Positions 1 to 10,821 of a DNA stretch of 64,000 nt are shown here, piece after piece. The notes under the pieces were generated by a model that made no database searches, had not been told where the DNA came from, and worked only from the letters and a program-made list of their open reading frames with translations. The translations under genes and the position numbers were made by a program. Origin of the DNA: Cellvibrio sp. PSBB023 (GTDB taxonomy: Bacteria > Pseudomonadota > Gammaproteobacteria > Pseudomonadales > Cellvibrionaceae); NCBI RefSeq assembly GCF_002007605.1, contig NZ_CP019799.1:372001-436000 (forward strand), given 5' to 3'. Within the stretch, counting starts at the first letter, position 1. Each line of letters starts with the position of its first letter.

Positions 1-1
1 A

Positions 2-796
2 GTCTGGGCGTGGCGACAAAAGCGTATTTTTAAAATTGCCCGCGCAGTGGATTTAATGCTGACCTTGCTGCCGTTTGAGGCAAAGTTTTATCAAGAACAC
101 AATGTGCCCGTGGAATTTGTAGGGCACCACTTGGCAGATGAAATTCCATTCGAGGTTGATAAGGTTGCCGCACGACAATCACTGGGGCTACCCGAACAGG
201 GGCGTATTGTCGCCTTGTTACCCGGTAGTCGAGCCAGTGAAGTGGAGCGCATGGGTGAAGTATTCATGCAGGCGGCCGTGCATTGTTTGGCGCAGGATCC
301 CGGGTTGTTATTTGTCATTCCTGCGGCCAGCCCAGATCGTTATCGCCAACTGCATATAGCGATGAATGATTTTGTCGATTACCCGATTCAATTAATTAAT
401 GGTCATTCCCATGAAGTAATGGCCGCGGCGGATGTGTTATTGCTAGCCTCGGGTACGGTAGCCTTGGAAGCCTTGTTGTTAAAAAAACCTATGGTAGTTG
501 CCTATAAGGTGGCACCACTTACCTTTAAAATTTTGTCCTGGTTGGTTAAAACCCCTTGGATTTCACTGCCTAATTTACTTGCACAAAAATTGTTGGTGCC
601 AGAGTTGTTGCAGGATAAGGCAACACCGGAAGCATTATCTGCTGCTGTGATGAATTATTTTGATAACCCTGAGCAAACCCTGGCGCTCAGCCAGACATTT
701 GCACAAATGCACCTTGAATTGAAGCGCGACGCCAGTGCGCGAGCTGCTGACGCGATTGCAGCACTTATTCATTCCCCCGTAGCGAAACAGGTCTAA
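2..796 (+). CDS. lpxB: Lipid-A-disaccharide synthase, 5' truncated by window edge
   Basis: LpxB joins UDP-2,3-diacylglucosamine and lipid X into the lipid A disaccharide at the inner face of the cytoplasmic membrane. The reading frame is already open at base 2 (first codons read V-W-A-W-R-Q-K-R), which matches the well-conserved 'SVWAWR' region in the middle of LpxB, so about the first third of the protein lies outside the window. Visible family features are the 'LLPFE..FY' segment, 'LLPGSR.SEV' and 'ASGTVALEA'. It is followed after 2 nt by rnhB, and the lpxB-rnhB-dnaE-accA order is the classic gammaproteobacterial arrangement. The first ATG in the window (base 47) is an internal methionine, not the start. 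Confidence 0.95.
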   Translation, partial: VWAWRQKRIFKIARAVDLMLTLLPFEAKFYQEHNVPVEFVGHHLADEIPFEVDKVAARQSLGLPEQGRIVALLPGSRASEVERMGEVFMQAAVHCLAQDPGLLFVIPAASPDRYRQLHIAMNDFVDYPIQLINGHSHEVMAAADVLLLASGTVALEALLLKKPMVVAYKVAPLTFKILSWLVKTPWISLPNLLAQKLLVPELLQDKATPEALSAAVMNYFDNPEQTLALSQTFAQMHLELKRDASARAADAIAALIHSPVAKQV

Positions 797-798
797 TT

Positions 799-1407
799 GT
801 GATTGAGCCATTTATCAGTATTTATCAAGGTGAACTTTGTGCTGGTTGCGATGAAGTAGGGCGCGGGCCATTAGCGGGCGATGTGGTTGCTGCCGCAGTT
901 ATTCTTGATCCACGAAATCCTATTATGGGGTTAGATGACTCAAAAAAACTGACAGAAAAAAAGCGTGAATTATTATTTGATGAAATTCAGGCAAAGGCCA
1001 AAAGCTGGTGTATTGCTCGCGCTTCGGTAGCTGAAATTGATAGTTTGAACATATTGCAAGCGAGCTTGCTGGCAATGACGCGTGCTGTGCAAGGCTTGGC
1101 TATAGAGCCTGAGCATGTATTGGTTGATGGCAATAAATTACCCAAATGGAAATACACTGCCGAAGCAGTGGTAAAAGGGGATAGTCGTGTGGCAGCGATC
1201 AGTGCGGCTTCAATTCTTGCCAAGGTGACACGTGATCGCGAAATGGTTTCCTTGGATAAGGTGTACCCTGGTTACGGTTTTGCAGACCATAAAGGCTATC
1301 CCACAAAGGTGCACATGGATGCTTTGGAACGTTTGGGGGTTACGCCTATCCATCGTCGATCTTACGCGCCTGTCAGAGCCAGAATTGAACAGATCGCTTT
1401 ATTCTGA
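799..1407 (+). CDS. rnhB: Ribonuclease HII
   Basis: RNase HII nicks RNA in RNA-DNA hybrids and removes single misincorporated ribonucleotides. The protein is 202 residues, the normal length for the family. The active-site signature DEVGRG is at residues 18-23 (Asp18, Glu19), with Asp110 in 'LVDGN' and Asp146 in 'KVTRDRE' completing the metal-binding set. The start is a GTG two bases after the lpxB stop, so the two genes are almost certainly co-translated. It sits 34 nt before dnaE in the same operon-like run. Confidence 0.96.
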   Translation: MIEPFISIYQGELCAGCDEVGRGPLAGDVVAAAVILDPRNPIMGLDDSKKLTEKKRELLFDEIQAKAKSWCIARASVAEIDSLNILQASLLAMTRAVQGLAIEPEHVLVDGNKLPKWKYTAEAVVKGDSRVAAISAASILAKVTRDREMVSLDKVYPGYGFADHKGYPTKVHMDALERLGVTPIHRRSYAPVRARIEQIALF

Positions 1408-1441
1408 TCCTCCTTTTTTCTTCTCGCCTTAAGTAAATACT

Positions 1442-4400
1442 ATGCCTGCAGCAAATTTTGTTCATTTGCGTTTACACACAGAGTTTTCGCTAAGCGATAG
1501 TTTGGTGCGCATCAAATCATTGGTTAAACGGGTGGCAGAATTAAACATGCCCGCCTGTGCTATTACCGATCAGACAAATTTTTATGGCCTGATAAAATTT
1601 TACAAAGCGGCGCAGGGCGCAGGTATCAAACCGATTGCTGGCAGTGATTTTTGGATTGCCAGTACCGATAGTGAAGGCAAGCCAACACTAATTACCTTGC
1701 TGGCCATGAATGATAAGGGCTATAAAAATATTATTGAGTTGATTTCGCGCGCATGGCGTCAGGGCCAGCAGCAGGGCGTGGCCTATTTGCAGCGCGAGTG
1801 GATCAGTGAGTTCAGTGACGGTGTGATTGCCTTATCGGGCGGAAAAGTTGGCGATATTGGAATGGCGTTGTTGGGCGGGCGTGCAGCACAAGCGGAGGAA
1901 TTGCTGCAGGGGTGGATGCAGGATTTCCCCGGCCGCTTTTATTTGGAGCTACAACGCACAGGTCGCGAGAACGATGAAAATCATTTGCATGCGGCGGTGG
2001 CACTCGCCACAGAAATGAATTGTCCTGTAGTTGCAACGAATGATGTTCGCTTTTTAAAAGCCAGTGAATTTGAAGTGCATGAAGCACGTGTGTGCATCAG
2101 TGAGGGTCGAACACTGGATGACCCGCGCCGCGAGCGCCGCTACAGTGATCAGCAATACTTGCGCTCGGCTGAGGAAATGACAGAGTTATTCAGTGATATT
2201 CCTGAGGCCATCACCAATACCGTCGAAATTGCTAAACGTTGCACTATTACTATTCAAATGGGCAAGTATTTCTTGCCGGAATACCCTGTACCGGAAGGCA
2301 TGACCGAGGCGGAATTTTTTCGCAAAATTTCCCACGAAGGATTGGATCAGCGGTTGGAGCGTATCCTGGATAAAAGCGAAGCCGATTATTCGGAGCAGCG
2401 TAAGATCTATGAAGATCGTTTGAATTTTGAGTTAGATATTATTAACCAGATGGGCTTCCCTGGTTACTTCTTGATTGTAATGGACTTTATCCAGTGGGCG
2501 AAGGATCACGATATTCCCGTTGGTCCGGGTCGTGGTTCGGGTGCGGGTTCGCTGGTTGCTTACTCATTAAAAATTACTGATCTTGATCCGCTGGAATACG
2601 ATTTGCTGTTCGAACGTTTTCTAAACCCTGAGCGGGTTTCCATGCCGGACTTCGATATCGATTTTTGCATGGATAATCGCGATAAAGTAATTTCTTATGT
2701 TGCCGATAATTACGGCCGCGATGCGGTAAGCCAGATTATTACCTTCGGTACCATGGCCGCAAAAGCGGTAGTGCGCGATGTGGCGCGGGTGCAGGGAAAA
2801 TCCTACGGCCTTGCCGATAAGCTTTCCAAAATGATTCCACCCACACCGGGGATGACGCTGGCACAGGCATTACAAGAAGAGCCACAACTCAAAGAATTTA
2901 TTGAGATAGATGGCGATGCTGGCGAAATTTGGGAAATGGCAGTTCAGCTTGAAGGTTTGACGCGTAACGTCGGTAAACACGCCGGAGGTGTTGTTATTGC
3001 GCCTACCAAACTCACGGATTTCTCGCCGCTGTATTGTGATGAAACCGGCGGCGGTTTGGTTACCCAATTCGATAAAGGCGACGTAGAAGAAGCGGGCTTA
3101 GTGAAGTTTGACTTCCTCGGTTTGCGTACGCTCACGATTATCGACTGGGCGCGCATTATGATCGATAAGCAGCGCCTTAAAAAAGGCGAAGCGCCGCTGG
3201 ATATCAGCGCCATTCCGCTTGATGATCCCAAAACATTTGGCTTGTTAAAGCGCGCAGAAACTACCGCGGTATTCCAGCTTGAATCGCGCGGCATGAAAGA
3301 TTTGATCAAACGCTTACAGCCGGACAACATCGAAGACCTCATCGCATTGGTAGCACTATTCCGCCCCGGCCCCTTGGAATCGGGCATGGTGGATGACTTT
3401 ATCAACCGTAAGCACGGCCGCGCACAAGTTGCTTATCCCGATGCAAAATTCCAGCACCAAAGTTTGAAACCGGTACTTGAGCCAACCTATGGCGTTATCG
3501 TTTATCAGGAACAGGTAATGCAAATTGCACAGGTGCTTGCTGGCTACACCCTCGGCGGTGCGGATATGTTGCGTCGTGCAATGGGTAAGAAAAAGCCGGA
3601 GGAAATGGCCAAACAGCGCGCGGTGTTTGAGGAGGGTGCGAAGAATCAGGGCGTTGATCCTGATCTGGCTATTAAAATTTTCGACCTGGTGGAAAAGTTT
3701 GCCGGTTACGGTTTTAACAAATCCCACTCCGCCGCCTACGCGATTGTTTCCTATCAAACTGCTTGGCTAAAAGCACATTACCCGGCGCATTTTATGGCGG
3801 CTACCATGTCTTCGGATATGGATAAAACCGATAAGGTGGTTACCTTTATCGAAGAATGTCGCACCATGAAATTGAAGCTCTTGCCACCGGATGTGAACTC
3901 CGGCGAGTTTCATTTTACGGTCGATGATGCAGGCCGCATTATTTATGGTTTGGGTGCGATTAAAGGTTTGGGAGAAGGCCCGGTTGAATCGATTATTGCG
4001 GCGCGCAATGAAGGCGGCCCCTTTAAGGATTTATTTGATTTCTGTGCCCGTGTTGATCCGCGCAAAGTAAACAAGCGCGCACTGGAAGCGATCATCCGCT
4101 CGGGTGCGGCAGATAATTTGGGGCCAACGGCCAATACTCCGCAACACAATATTGATCATGATCGCGCCGTCATGTTTGCAGCGATGGGCGAGGCAGTGAA
4201 AACGGCTGAACAGGCCATGGCCAATACCAACGCCGGTATGATGGATTTGTTCGGTGCGGTGATGGCAAGTGATGACAGTAACGCTGATGTCTATGCCGAT
4301 TTCCGACGTGTGCGCACCTGGACCATGAAGGAGCGTTTAAATGCGGAGAAAGAAACCCTCGGCTTATACCTGACCGGTCACCCGATTGATGAATATGAAA

Positions 4401-4975
4401 GTGAATTAACGCACTTGGTGAGTTCGCGTATCTCCAATCTTAAACCCGAAAAAGGCAGCCAGACCATTTCCGGTTTGGTAATTTCCCAGCGCGTAGTGAA
4501 AACCAAACGCGGCGACAATATGGCGATTGTCACGCTGGATGATCGTACCGGGCGCATGGACGTCACCTTATTTGCAGAAGCCTTTAATGCGGCACGTGAT
4601 GTGTTATTGAAAGATGGGTTGTTGGTAGTGAGTGGGCAGGTCCGTTACGACGATTTCAGTGGCATGCTGAAAATGAGCGCCGATAACATTCGCCTGTTGT
4701 CTGATGTGCGCCAGGAAAAAGTGCGCGAACTCTGGTTGGAGCTGGAGTCTGGCATTTTGCCCACCAGTTTCAGCCGCGACCTAACCGATATGCTTGACCC
4801 TTATCGCCAGTCGCCCCAGCAAGATGCACGCTGCGCTATTGTGGTTGATTACGTACGCAGCGATGCCCGTGCTCAATTGCGTTTTGGCAGCGAGTGGAAT
4901 ATCCGCCCGGAAGATGAATTGCTGCAGCGCCTGCGCGATGCCTATGGCAGTGGCAAAGTCCGTTTGGTTTATTAA
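1442..4975 (+). CDS. dnaE: DNA polymerase III alpha subunit
   Basis: This is the catalytic subunit of the replicative polymerase. It is 1177 residues, close to the E. coli protein (1160). The N-terminal PHP domain begins with '[15 protein letters not shown]'. The polymerase palm carries '[10 protein letters not shown]' and the metal-binding D-F-D-I-D motif at residues 403-407, followed by 'CMDNRD'. The fingers region shows '[15 protein letters not shown]', and the C-terminal part contains an OB-fold ('[20 protein letters not shown]'). It lies 34 nt after rnhB. The nearest candidate terminator is about 90 nt past the stop, so dnaE is probably the last gene of the lpx-rnhB transcription unit. 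Confidence 0.98.
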   Translation: MPAANFVHLRLHTEFSLSDSLVRIKSLVKRVAELNMPACAITDQTNFYGLIKFYKAAQGAGIKPIAGSDFWIASTDSEGKPTLITLLAMNDKGYKNIIELISRAWRQGQQQGVAYLQREWISEFSDGVIALSGGKVGDIGMALLGGRAAQAEELLQGWMQDFPGRFYLELQRTGRENDENHLHAAVALATEMNCPVVATNDVRFLKASEFEVHEARVCISEGRTLDDPRRERRYSDQQYLRSAEEMTELFSDIPEAITNTVEIAKRCTITIQMGKYFLPEYPVPEGMTEAEFFRKISHEGLDQRLERILDKSEADYSEQRKIYEDRLNFELDIINQMGFPGYFLIVMDFIQWAKDHDIPVGPGRGSGAGSLVAYSLKITDLDPLEYDLLFERFLNPERVSMPDFDIDFCMDNRDKVISYVADNYGRDAVSQIITFGTMAAKAVVRDVARVQGKSYGLADKLSKMIPPTPGMTLAQALQEEPQLKEFIEIDGDAGEIWEMAVQLEGLTRNVGKHAGGVVIAPTKLTDFSPLYCDETGGGLVTQFDKGDVEEAGLVKFDFLGLRTLTIIDWARIMIDKQRLKKGEAPLDISAIPLDDPKTFGLLKRAETTAVFQLESRGMKDLIKRLQPDNIEDLIALVALFRPGPLESGMVDDFINRKHGRAQVAYPDAKFQHQSLKPVLEPTYGVIVYQEQVMQIAQVLAGYTLGGADMLRRAMGKKKPEEMAKQRAVFEEGAKNQGVDPDLAIKIFDLVEKFAGYGFNKSHSAAYAIVSYQTAWLKAHYPAHFMAATMSSDMDKTDKVVTFIEECRTMKLKLLPPDVNSGEFHFTVDDAGRIIYGLGAIKGLGEGPVESIIAARNEGGPFKDLFDFCARVDPRKVNKRALEAIIRSGAADNLGPTANTPQHNIDHDRAVMFAAMGEAVKTAEQAMANTNAGMMDLFGAVMASDDSNADVYADFRRVRTWTMKERLNAEKETLGLYLTGHPIDEYESELTHLVSSRISNLKPEKGSQTISGLVISQRVVKTKRGDNMAIVTLDDRTGRMDVTLFAEAFNAARDVLLKDGLLVVSGQVRYDDFSGMLKMSADNIRLLSDVRQEKVRELWLELESGILPTSFSRDLTDMLDPYRQSPQQDARCAIVVDYVRSDARAQLRFGSEWNIRPEDELLQRLRDAYGSGKVRLVY

Positions 4976-5064
4976 TCGGTTGTTAAGCTTCAGGATTCTA
5001 AAGGCGTGCTTTGCTAGGTTATTTTTGTCTGTCGCAGGAATCTCACCCGACTAAACTCAGAAAA

Positions 5065-5090
5065 GAGACCGTAAAACGGCGGTTTTTTTA
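5065..5090 (+). terminator. Possible weak terminator after dnaE
   Basis: A short hairpin (CCGT, loop AAA, ACGG) is followed within a few bases by a run of seven T. The stem is only 4 bp, extendable with a bulge, so this is a tentative call. It sits between dnaE and the CBS-domain gene. Confidence 0.35.
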
Positions 5091-5111
5091 TCCTGTCTGG
5101 AGGTGAGTATT

Positions 5112-5567
5112 ATGTTATCGATCCTTGTGAAAGATTATATGCAATCCAATGTGCAGGCGATTCCAGCGAGTGCCAGCGTGCGGGAGGTGGTTGAGCATTT
5201 GCTGAAATGGAATGTAACCGGTGCTCCTGTCGTCGATCAGCAGCATAGGGTTATCGGTTTTGTCTCAGAGCAGGATTGCATCAAAGACATGCTAAACAGT
5301 GCCTTTTATGCAGAGGAGTCCGACAGTGTGGCGCGTATCATGCGCCGCGATGTACTCAGCGTAACGCCGGATACCAGCATTTTGGAAATCGCAGAAACCA
5401 TGTTGGGCAATAAGCCTAAAAACTATCCAGTCATAGAGCATGGCAAGCTGGTTGGTTTGATTAATCGCCGCCACATTCTGAGTGCGCTGCGCGAGAATAA
5501 CGGTAGTTATTTTTCCCTCAAGCGTAGCTCGCCCGAGTTCGCGGTCCACTCTGGAGATATTCAATAA
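5112..5567 (+). CDS. Stand-alone CBS-pair domain protein
   Basis: A 151-residue protein made of two CBS motifs and little else. The first begins near 'VKDYMQSNVQAIPASASVREVVEHL' and the second near 'RIMRRDVLSVTPDTSILEIAE'. CBS pairs bind adenosine nucleotides and usually act as energy-sensing regulatory modules; the partner here is not evident. The ATG at 5112 is chosen because a GGAGGTG Shine-Dalgarno lies 6-7 nt upstream. An in-frame GTG at 5103 overlaps that sequence and is unlikely. It stands alone between dnaE and accA, with a hairpin after its stop. Specific function unknown. Confidence 0.85.
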   Translation: MLSILVKDYMQSNVQAIPASASVREVVEHLLKWNVTGAPVVDQQHRVIGFVSEQDCIKDMLNSAFYAEESDSVARIMRRDVLSVTPDTSILEIAETMLGNKPKNYPVIEHGKLVGLINRRHILSALRENNGSYFSLKRSSPEFAVHSGDIQ

Positions 5568-5574
5568 TTCGCTT

Positions 5575-5597
5575 CCAGGCGGAATTTATCCGTCTGG
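5575..5597 (+). terminator. Hairpin after the CBS-domain gene
   Basis: CCAGGCGG and CCGTCTGG pair as 8 bp with one G-T wobble around a 7-nt AT loop, starting 8 nt after the stop codon. The T tract that follows is interrupted, so it could be a poor intrinsic terminator or only an mRNA 3'-end structure. Confidence 0.4.
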
Positions 5598-5863
5598 ATT
5601 TACGCATTTTCCCCGATATTTATGGTGTATTCCGCGATGATATAGGTGACAGCCTATCAGGCAGTCTTGCGTTGTAATACCTGCTGTACCTGTGAATATC
5701 GCTGCAATTTAGTCTGAAAAGATCGACTAAAGCGCCCATTTCGCGTAAGGTAGCGACCCAATTGTGCCTCCCGGGAAACTGGTTAAAAAGCCCGCAGTCT
5801 CAGGTTGTTGCACTCCCTCTATACGTCAAAATGGTAGTTTCCTACCCGGAACAAGAGCTTGCT

Positions 5864-6811
5864 ATGAATCTGAATTATCTGGATTTTGAACAGCCCATCG
5901 CCGAACTCGAAGGCAAAATTGAAGAGTTACAACTGGTTGGCAATAGTTCTGATGTGAACATCGCCGATGAAGTTGCAAAGCTGCGTGAAAAGAGTACCAA
6001 GCTTACCGAGAGTATCTATTCCAAGCTGACTGCCTGGGACATTGTAAAGGTTGCTCGTCACCCCTTGCGCCCTTATACCTCGGACTATATTTCCCGCGTT
6101 TTTACCGAGTTTGATGAGCTGCATGGCGACCGTCATTTCGGTGATGATGCAGCCATTATTGGTGGTGTTGCGCGTCTGGATGGTAAACCGGTGATGGTTA
6201 TCGGTGAAGAGAAAGGCCGCACTGTGCATGAAAAAGTCATGCGCAATTTTGGTATGCCGCGTCCGGAGGGTTATCGCAAAGCCTTGCGTTTGATGGAAAT
6301 GGCCGAGCGCTTCAAGCTGCCAGTGTTGACCCTGATTGACACCCCCGGCGCTTACCCGGGAATCGATTCAGAAGAGCGCGGCATTTCTGAATCCATCGCG
6401 CAAAACCTGGCAGTTATGTCACGCTTGCGTACCCCGATTATTTGTACTGTGATCGGCGAAGGTTCATCGGGTGGTGCATTGGCGATTGGTGTGGGTGACC
6501 AGCTCAATATGCTGCAATACTCCACCTACTTTGTTATTTCTCCGGAAGGTTGCGCCAACATTATTTGGAAAACCGTTGCCAAAGCGCCAGAGGCAGCTCA
6601 AGCAATGGGTGTTACTTCTAAAGTGCTGCAGGACTTGGGCATTGTGGATGAAACTATTCCTGAGCCACTGGGTGGCGCTCATCGCAATATGGATGAAATG
6701 GCGAAAAAACTGCAAGAGCGTTTGGTTGCCCAAGTGGATCGCTTGAGTAAAGAGCCTATTGATGCTCTGTTGGAGCGCCGCTACCAACGCCTGATGAGTT
6801 ACGGCAACTAA
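5864..6811 (+). CDS. accA: Acetyl-CoA carboxylase carboxyltransferase alpha subunit
   Basis: AccA forms, with AccD, the carboxyltransferase that moves the carboxyl group from carboxybiotin to acetyl-CoA in the first committed step of fatty acid synthesis. The chosen start (M-N-L-N-Y-L-D-F-E) gives 315 residues, matching the family (E. coli 319); an open frame upstream from 5762 is not conserved-looking. Family hallmarks are '[14 protein letters not shown]', 'ELHGDR.FGDD', 'DTPGAYPG', '[12 protein letters not shown]' and 'ISPEGCA.I'. About 296 nt of non-coding DNA precede it, so it probably has its own promoter. A strong terminator follows. Confidence 0.97.
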   Translation: MNLNYLDFEQPIAELEGKIEELQLVGNSSDVNIADEVAKLREKSTKLTESIYSKLTAWDIVKVARHPLRPYTSDYISRVFTEFDELHGDRHFGDDAAIIGGVARLDGKPVMVIGEEKGRTVHEKVMRNFGMPRPEGYRKALRLMEMAERFKLPVLTLIDTPGAYPGIDSEERGISESIAQNLAVMSRLRTPIICTVIGEGSSGGALAIGVGDQLNMLQYSTYFVISPEGCANIIWKTVAKAPEAAQAMGVTSKVLQDLGIVDETIPEPLGGAHRNMDEMAKKLQERLVAQVDRLSKEPIDALLERRYQRLMSYGN

Positions 6812-6834
6812 GCCGTAACACAACCCGACCCATG

Positions 6835-6867
6835 AAAAAACCGCTGACATCAATCAGCGGTTTTTTT
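6835..6867. terminator. Bidirectional intrinsic terminator between accA and the YgiQ gene
   Basis: A run of A, the stem CCGCTGA / TCAGCGG with a 6-nt loop, then a run of seven T. The A run and T run make it work in both directions. It sits between the convergent accA (plus) and YgiQ-family (minus) genes. Confidence 0.93.
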
Positions 6868-6882
6868 ATGGGCCATTGAACC

Positions 6883-9384
6883 TTAGCGAGGTTTGTTGGG
6901 TTTGCCGGGGCGGCTATTTTTACTCACTGTGTTGCTTGCGGGTTTTACTTTGGCTGCTGTTTTTGGCGTGTTGCGCCCATTAACCGGTTTGGCATTTGGC
7001 TTGGCTGGTGTTGTCTGTTGCTGATTAAATTTCTTTGCACTTTCAAACTTATCGCCAAAAGCTTTTGCGGCCGGTTTTGCATGAGGTTTTGCATGAGGTT
7101 TTGCAGCGCTACCGGCGCGCGGTTTTTGCTGCTGCGCACGCGCATTGGGGTTGTGCCCGCTGCGTGGTTTGTTGCGCGCTTCAGTTTGCTCATCCGGTAT
7201 TAAGGCGGAGGCGCTGTTGCCAATCAAGTGCGGTTTGCGCATAGCGCGCAAGGCTTCGCGAATGATTGGCCAGTTGGCAGGATCGTGATAACGCAGCAAC
7301 GCTTTTTGCAAGCGGCGTTGTTCCAAACCGCGAGGGATAGCAATTTTACTGCTCTTGTAAGTTAACTTTTTCAGCGGATTGCGTTCGCTCACATACATAG
7401 CCGTTGCCAATGACATAGGCGACGGATAAAAGGTTTGTACCTGGTCCACTTCAAAGTTGTTTTTCTTTAACCAGAGTGCGAGGTTGAGCATGTCTTCATC
7501 GCGCGTGCCGGGGTGAGCGGCAATGAAGTAGGGAATTAAAAATTGTTCTTTCCCGGCTTCTTTCGAAAATTTATCAAACATGCGTTTGAATTCGTAGTAG
7601 CTGCTCATTTTCGGTTTCATCATTTGCGAAAGCACACCTTCTTCTGTGTGTTCCGGTGCGATTTTTAAATAACCGCCCACATGATGGGTCACCAATTCTT
7701 TTACGTATTCGGGATCGAGTACTGCCAAGTCGTAACGCAAACCCGATGCGACAGACACTTTATTAACACCGCGAATTTTGCGTGCTTCGCGATACAAATT
7801 GGTGGTGTGTTTATGGCTGGTAGTTAAATTTTTACAAATCGTTGGATACACACACGACAAGCGACGGCACTTGGAGAGCGTCGGCATATCTTTACAGGTA
7901 AGGCGATACATATTTGCCGTAGGGCCACCCAGGTCCGAAATATGGCCGGTAAAACCTGGCACTTTATCGCGGATATCTTCAATTTCTTTGAGGATGGATT
8001 CCTGCGAACGGCTTTGGATAATGCGGCCTTCGTGCTCGGTGATTGAACAAAAGGTGCAGCCGCCAAAACACCCACGCATGATATTCACTGAGGTTTTAAT
8101 CATGTCGTAGGCGGGGATTTTTTGTTTGCCGTAGATTGGATGTGGCACGCGTGCGTAAGGCAAATCAAAAACACCATCCAGCTCATCGGTTTCGAGTGGA
8201 ATCGGTGGCGGGTTAATCCAGACCTCTCGGTTTTCATGCTTTTGAATCATCGGGCGCGCGTTGTAAGGGTTGGCCTCCTGATGCAAAACTCGTGAGGCAT
8301 GTGCATAGAGAATCGGGTCTTTGCGCACTTTGTCGAAGGAGGGCAGGCGAACGTAAACCTTTTCGGCATCCATCATTTCACTGCGGTTTTGCAGTGGCAT
8401 GGGAATGATGCGAATTGGTTGCGGCTCATTGGGATCAAAAGCTTTTTCGCTTTCAATTCCTTGTGCCGGGCAGCCTTGTGTCTTTAATTGTTCGGCAGCT
8501 TCCGGATTCAATGCCGCGATTTGTTCCGCCATTGTTTCCGGGTCGAGTTGGCGTAAACCAATTTGCGAATTATTGATATCAGTTTGCGCCGCATCCACAA
8601 CAGATTTGGCGTTATGTTGGTATTCATAAGGGTTGGGCAATTTATCGATATTGCCTGGCCAGTCGATGCGTGTGGAGTCAATTTCAGTCCAACCGGCGGG
8701 CGGTTCTTTTTTGATAACAACTGTGCCGCGAATGCTATCCAGCTCTTTGATGCTTTTGCCGGCGGCGAGCGAATGCGCCACTTCGGCAATCGCGCGCTCG
8801 GCATTGCCGTATAACAAAATATCCGCCGTCGCATCGATCAGGACCGAGCGGCGCACTTCGTTGCTCCAATAATCGTATTGGGCGATACGGCGCAAGCTGG
8901 CCTCGATTCCGCCCAGCACAATGGGTACATCTCTATAAGCTTCTTTGCAGCGCTGGCTGTACACAGTGACGGCACGGTCGGGGCGTTTGCCGCCCTGGCC
9001 GCCGGGTGTGTAGGCATCATCCGAACGCAAGCGCAAATCAGAGGTATAGCGGTTAATCATGGAATCCATGTTGCCCGCACTGACACCAAAGAACAGGTTG
9101 GGTTTGCCCAGTGCTTTAAAGGGCTCGGCACTGCGCCAGTCTGGCTGGGCGATGATACCCACGCGAAATCCCTGGGATTCGAGAAACCGGCCAATCACTG
9201 CCATACCAAAGCTTGGATGATCCACGTAGGCGTCGCCGCAGACGACAATAATGTCGCAGCTATCCCAACCCAGTTTGTCCATTTCGGCACGACTCATGGG
9301 TAGAAAGGGCGCGGGCTTGTAGGTTTTAGCCTGGCTGTGGATATTGGGCTTTTGGTAGGAAAAAAGATGTTTGGCGGTATTCAT
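6883..9384 (-). CDS. ygiQ: YgiQ-family radical SAM protein (UPF0313)
   Basis: An 833-residue member of the YgiQ family, whose biochemical role is not established. The N-terminal part looks like the cobalamin-binding-like domain of radical SAM enzymes ('[21 protein letters not shown]'). The radical SAM cluster is C439-F-G-G-C443-T-F-C446, the CxxxCxxC spacing that holds a 4Fe-4S centre. Downstream family motifs include '[11 protein letters not shown]' and '[11 protein letters not shown]'. The family is typically near 740 residues; the extra length is a C-terminal tail of about 100 residues rich in Ala, Lys, Pro and Asn with HAKP repeats, probably disordered and nucleic-acid binding. The gene is monocistronic between terminator-like structures. 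Confidence 0.93.
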   Translation of the reverse strand: MNTAKHLFSYQKPNIHSQAKTYKPAPFLPMSRAEMDKLGWDSCDIIVVCGDAYVDHPSFGMAVIGRFLESQGFRVGIIAQPDWRSAEPFKALGKPNLFFGVSAGNMDSMINRYTSDLRLRSDDAYTPGGQGGKRPDRAVTVYSQRCKEAYRDVPIVLGGIEASLRRIAQYDYWSNEVRRSVLIDATADILLYGNAERAIAEVAHSLAAGKSIKELDSIRGTVVIKKEPPAGWTEIDSTRIDWPGNIDKLPNPYEYQHNAKSVVDAAQTDINNSQIGLRQLDPETMAEQIAALNPEAAEQLKTQGCPAQGIESEKAFDPNEPQPIRIIPMPLQNRSEMMDAEKVYVRLPSFDKVRKDPILYAHASRVLHQEANPYNARPMIQKHENREVWINPPPIPLETDELDGVFDLPYARVPHPIYGKQKIPAYDMIKTSVNIMRGCFGGCTFCSITEHEGRIIQSRSQESILKEIEDIRDKVPGFTGHISDLGGPTANMYRLTCKDMPTLSKCRRLSCVYPTICKNLTTSHKHTTNLYREARKIRGVNKVSVASGLRYDLAVLDPEYVKELVTHHVGGYLKIAPEHTEEGVLSQMMKPKMSSYYEFKRMFDKFSKEAGKEQFLIPYFIAAHPGTRDEDMLNLALWLKKNNFEVDQVQTFYPSPMSLATAMYVSERNPLKKLTYKSSKIAIPRGLEQRRLQKALLRYHDPANWPIIREALRAMRKPHLIGNSASALIPDEQTEARNKPRSGHNPNARAQQQKPRAGSAAKPHAKPHAKPAAKAFGDKFESAKKFNQQQTTPAKPNAKPVNGRNTPKTAAKVKPASNTVSKNSRPGKPNKPR
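7073..7105. repeat. Short 12-nt tandem repeat inside the YgiQ gene
   Basis: The 12-mer ggttttgcatga is repeated about 2.75 times and encodes the PHAK repeats of the C-terminal tail on the minus strand. The repeat is in frame, so copy-number changes would lengthen or shorten the tail by 4 residues without breaking the protein. Confidence 0.8.
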
Positions 9385-9409
9385 AGGGACTGCAATCGGG
9401 GGGAATTGA

Positions 9410-9442
9410 ACCAGCCGCTATTGTCCCAGAATCGCGGCTGGT
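9410..9442 (-). terminator. Hairpin downstream of the rhodanese gene
   Basis: ACCAGCCGC / GCGGCTGGT form a perfect 9-bp stem with a 15-nt loop between the YgiQ start and the rhodanese stop. There is no clear T tract on either strand, so it may be a 3'-end stabiliser or weak terminator rather than a standard intrinsic one. Confidence 0.4.
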
Positions 9443-9464
9443 GAGACAGCTTTAATTTGGCTGC

Positions 9465-9791
9465 TTACTGATTAGCCTGTTGTTGTAACAGCGCTTCATA
9501 GCCGCCTTCATTGATTGCATTTTTAAACCCCATTGCCTGCAGGGTTTGTTGTGCAATACCAGAGCGGTTGCCGGAACGGCAGTAAAGGTGGATGGTGGCA
9601 TTTTTATCGGTGGTGATTTCACTGATGCGGGCGGCGATTTCCTCGTAGGGTATATGGGCTGCCCCTTCGATATGACCGGCGTTGAATTCTTCAGTGGTGC
9701 GCACATCAATCCAGATGTCGCTGGCAAGTATTTGAGTAGACATAAGCAGTAATAGACCTGTAATAACGAAACGATAAACGTGCTGCAGCAT
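9465..9791 (-). CDS. Periplasmic single-domain rhodanese (PspE-like)
   Basis: A 108-residue protein. Residues 1-23 are a Sec signal peptide (hydrophobic LLLLM core, cleavage near I-L-A-S), followed by one rhodanese domain with 'WIDVRTTEEFNAGHIEGA' and the active-site loop C71-R-S-G-N-R-S-G. Such enzymes transfer sulfane sulfur from thiosulfate-like donors onto Cys71. Periplasmic location and size resemble PspE of E. coli, but no psp genes are nearby, so the physiological role is open. A 16-bp terminator lies upstream, after the neighbouring minus-strand gene, so it is probably transcribed from its own promoter. Confidence 0.85.
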   Translation of the reverse strand: MLQHVYRFVITGLLLLMSTQILASDIWIDVRTTEEFNAGHIEGAAHIPYEEIAARISEITTDKNATIHLYCRSGNRSGIAQQTLQAMGFKNAINEGGYEALLQQQANQ

Positions 9792-9881
9792 AACAATCTC
9801 CCCTTATCATCCGCCAGTAATGAGCGTGGAATAGCATAAACCCCGCAGTACAAAACACAAAACAACAACGTGGAGCCCTAT

Positions 9882-9916
9882 AAATAACTACGCCCGCAGG
9901 GCGGGCGTAGTTATTT
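9882..9916. terminator. Strong bidirectional intrinsic terminator
   Basis: A perfect 16-bp stem (AAATAACTACGCCCGC and its complement) closes a 3-nt loop. It lies just downstream of the minus-strand gene at 9960-10496 and probably ends its transcript. Confidence 0.85.
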
Positions 9917-9959
9917 ATTCAGGGTTGAGTTCAATATTTTGGCGCATAAGGCCTATAGA

Positions 9960-10496
9960 TTATGCATTCGCCAATAATCTGTCATATTTGCGGCTGAGCA
10001 TGTCATAAAACTGCTCGCGCACCTGAACGATGGTGTTTTTGAGCGCGGTTATTTGTTCCAGCGAAATATCCTTACGGCCAACATAAACCTGTTTGCGGTA
10101 CACAGCGATCTTGGCGCCGTATAAGCGCAGGCTGCGCTCCAGGTTTTTTTCGCCTAGCATCAATAACTTGGCTTCTGCTTCTGCCAGTTTTTTAAATTCG
10201 TCCACCAATTCGGTATTGACTGCTTCCAGCTCCGCGCGGCGTGTTTGCGGCCAGCGTTCGCCAAATTGGATAGATTCCACGACCAGTGACGAATATTTGG
10301 CGAATATGTGGGTTACTGTGCCGACCTGGGTGGAGACTTCTTCCAAAATCTGCAGGCGGCGGTTGTCCCGCTGGCTGGTCATTGGTTGGTGATTAGCTTT
10401 GCGCAGCACAACCCAAGCCGTAACGGCGGCGATCAGCGCGCCCAAGCCAATTTTGAGCGAGGTATCGGTGATTTGTAAAAACAGTTCGTTGTCCAT
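9960..10496 (-). CDS. Unknown one-TM membrane protein with coiled-coil-like cytosolic domain
   Basis: I do not recognise this 178-residue protein. An N-terminal segment (about residues 15-32, 'IGLGALIAAVTAWVVL') is a single membrane anchor. The remainder is charged and helical, with long heptad-like stretches ('RAELEAVNTELVDEFKKLAEAEAKLL'), consistent with a coiled coil. There is no lipobox and no obvious catalytic motif. It is flanked by a very strong terminator downstream and about 100 nt of non-coding DNA upstream, so it looks monocistronic. Function unknown. Confidence 0.75.
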   Translation of the reverse strand: MDNELFLQITDTSLKIGLGALIAAVTAWVVLRKANHQPMTSQRDNRRLQILEEVSTQVGTVTHIFAKYSSLVVESIQFGERWPQTRRAELEAVNTELVDEFKKLAEAEAKLLMLGEKNLERSLRLYGAKIAVYRKQVYVGRKDISLEQITALKNTIVQVREQFYDMLSRKYDRLLANA

Positions 10497-10598
10497 TGTG
10501 CAGTGCCCCTCTGTCAGAAAATCGACGGTTTTGGTTCGTTAGCAGAGGGATTGCAAAATGCAGGCCAGACAACCCGGGCCCTTGGTGCCCGGTGGAGA

Positions 10599-10820
10599 TT
10601 AACGCAGGGGTTTTAATAGAGGCTCCAGCCCATTGAGGCGGATTTCATACATCAGCCCCAACAACTGGCCGAGTTTTCCTTTGGGCATGCCTTCACGTGC
10701 CATCCACATCAAATAGTGCTCGGGAATATCGGCGATCACATGGCCTGCATATTTGCCGTAGGGCATGGGGGTAGTGACCAGTTCTTTGAGCAGTAGGGGG
10801 TCAAAGGGAAATTCATCCAT
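10599..10820 (-). CDS. DUF3820 family protein
   Basis: A 73-residue protein with the family core 'TPMPYGKYAGHVIADIPEHYLMWMAREG'. This small domain (DUF3820, also called the putative quorum-sensing-regulated virulence factor family) has no firmly assigned activity. The ATG at 10820 lies 1 nt after the stop of the upstream SUI1 gene and is preceded by a GGTGG-type ribosome site. A GTG at 10829 would give 76 residues and overlap that gene. The tight spacing indicates co-transcription with the SUI1 homologue. Confidence 0.8.
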   Translation of the reverse strand: MDEFPFDPLLLKELVTTPMPYGKYAGHVIADIPEHYLMWMAREGMPKGKLGQLLGLMYEIRLNGLEPLLKPLR

Positions 10821-10821
10821 C

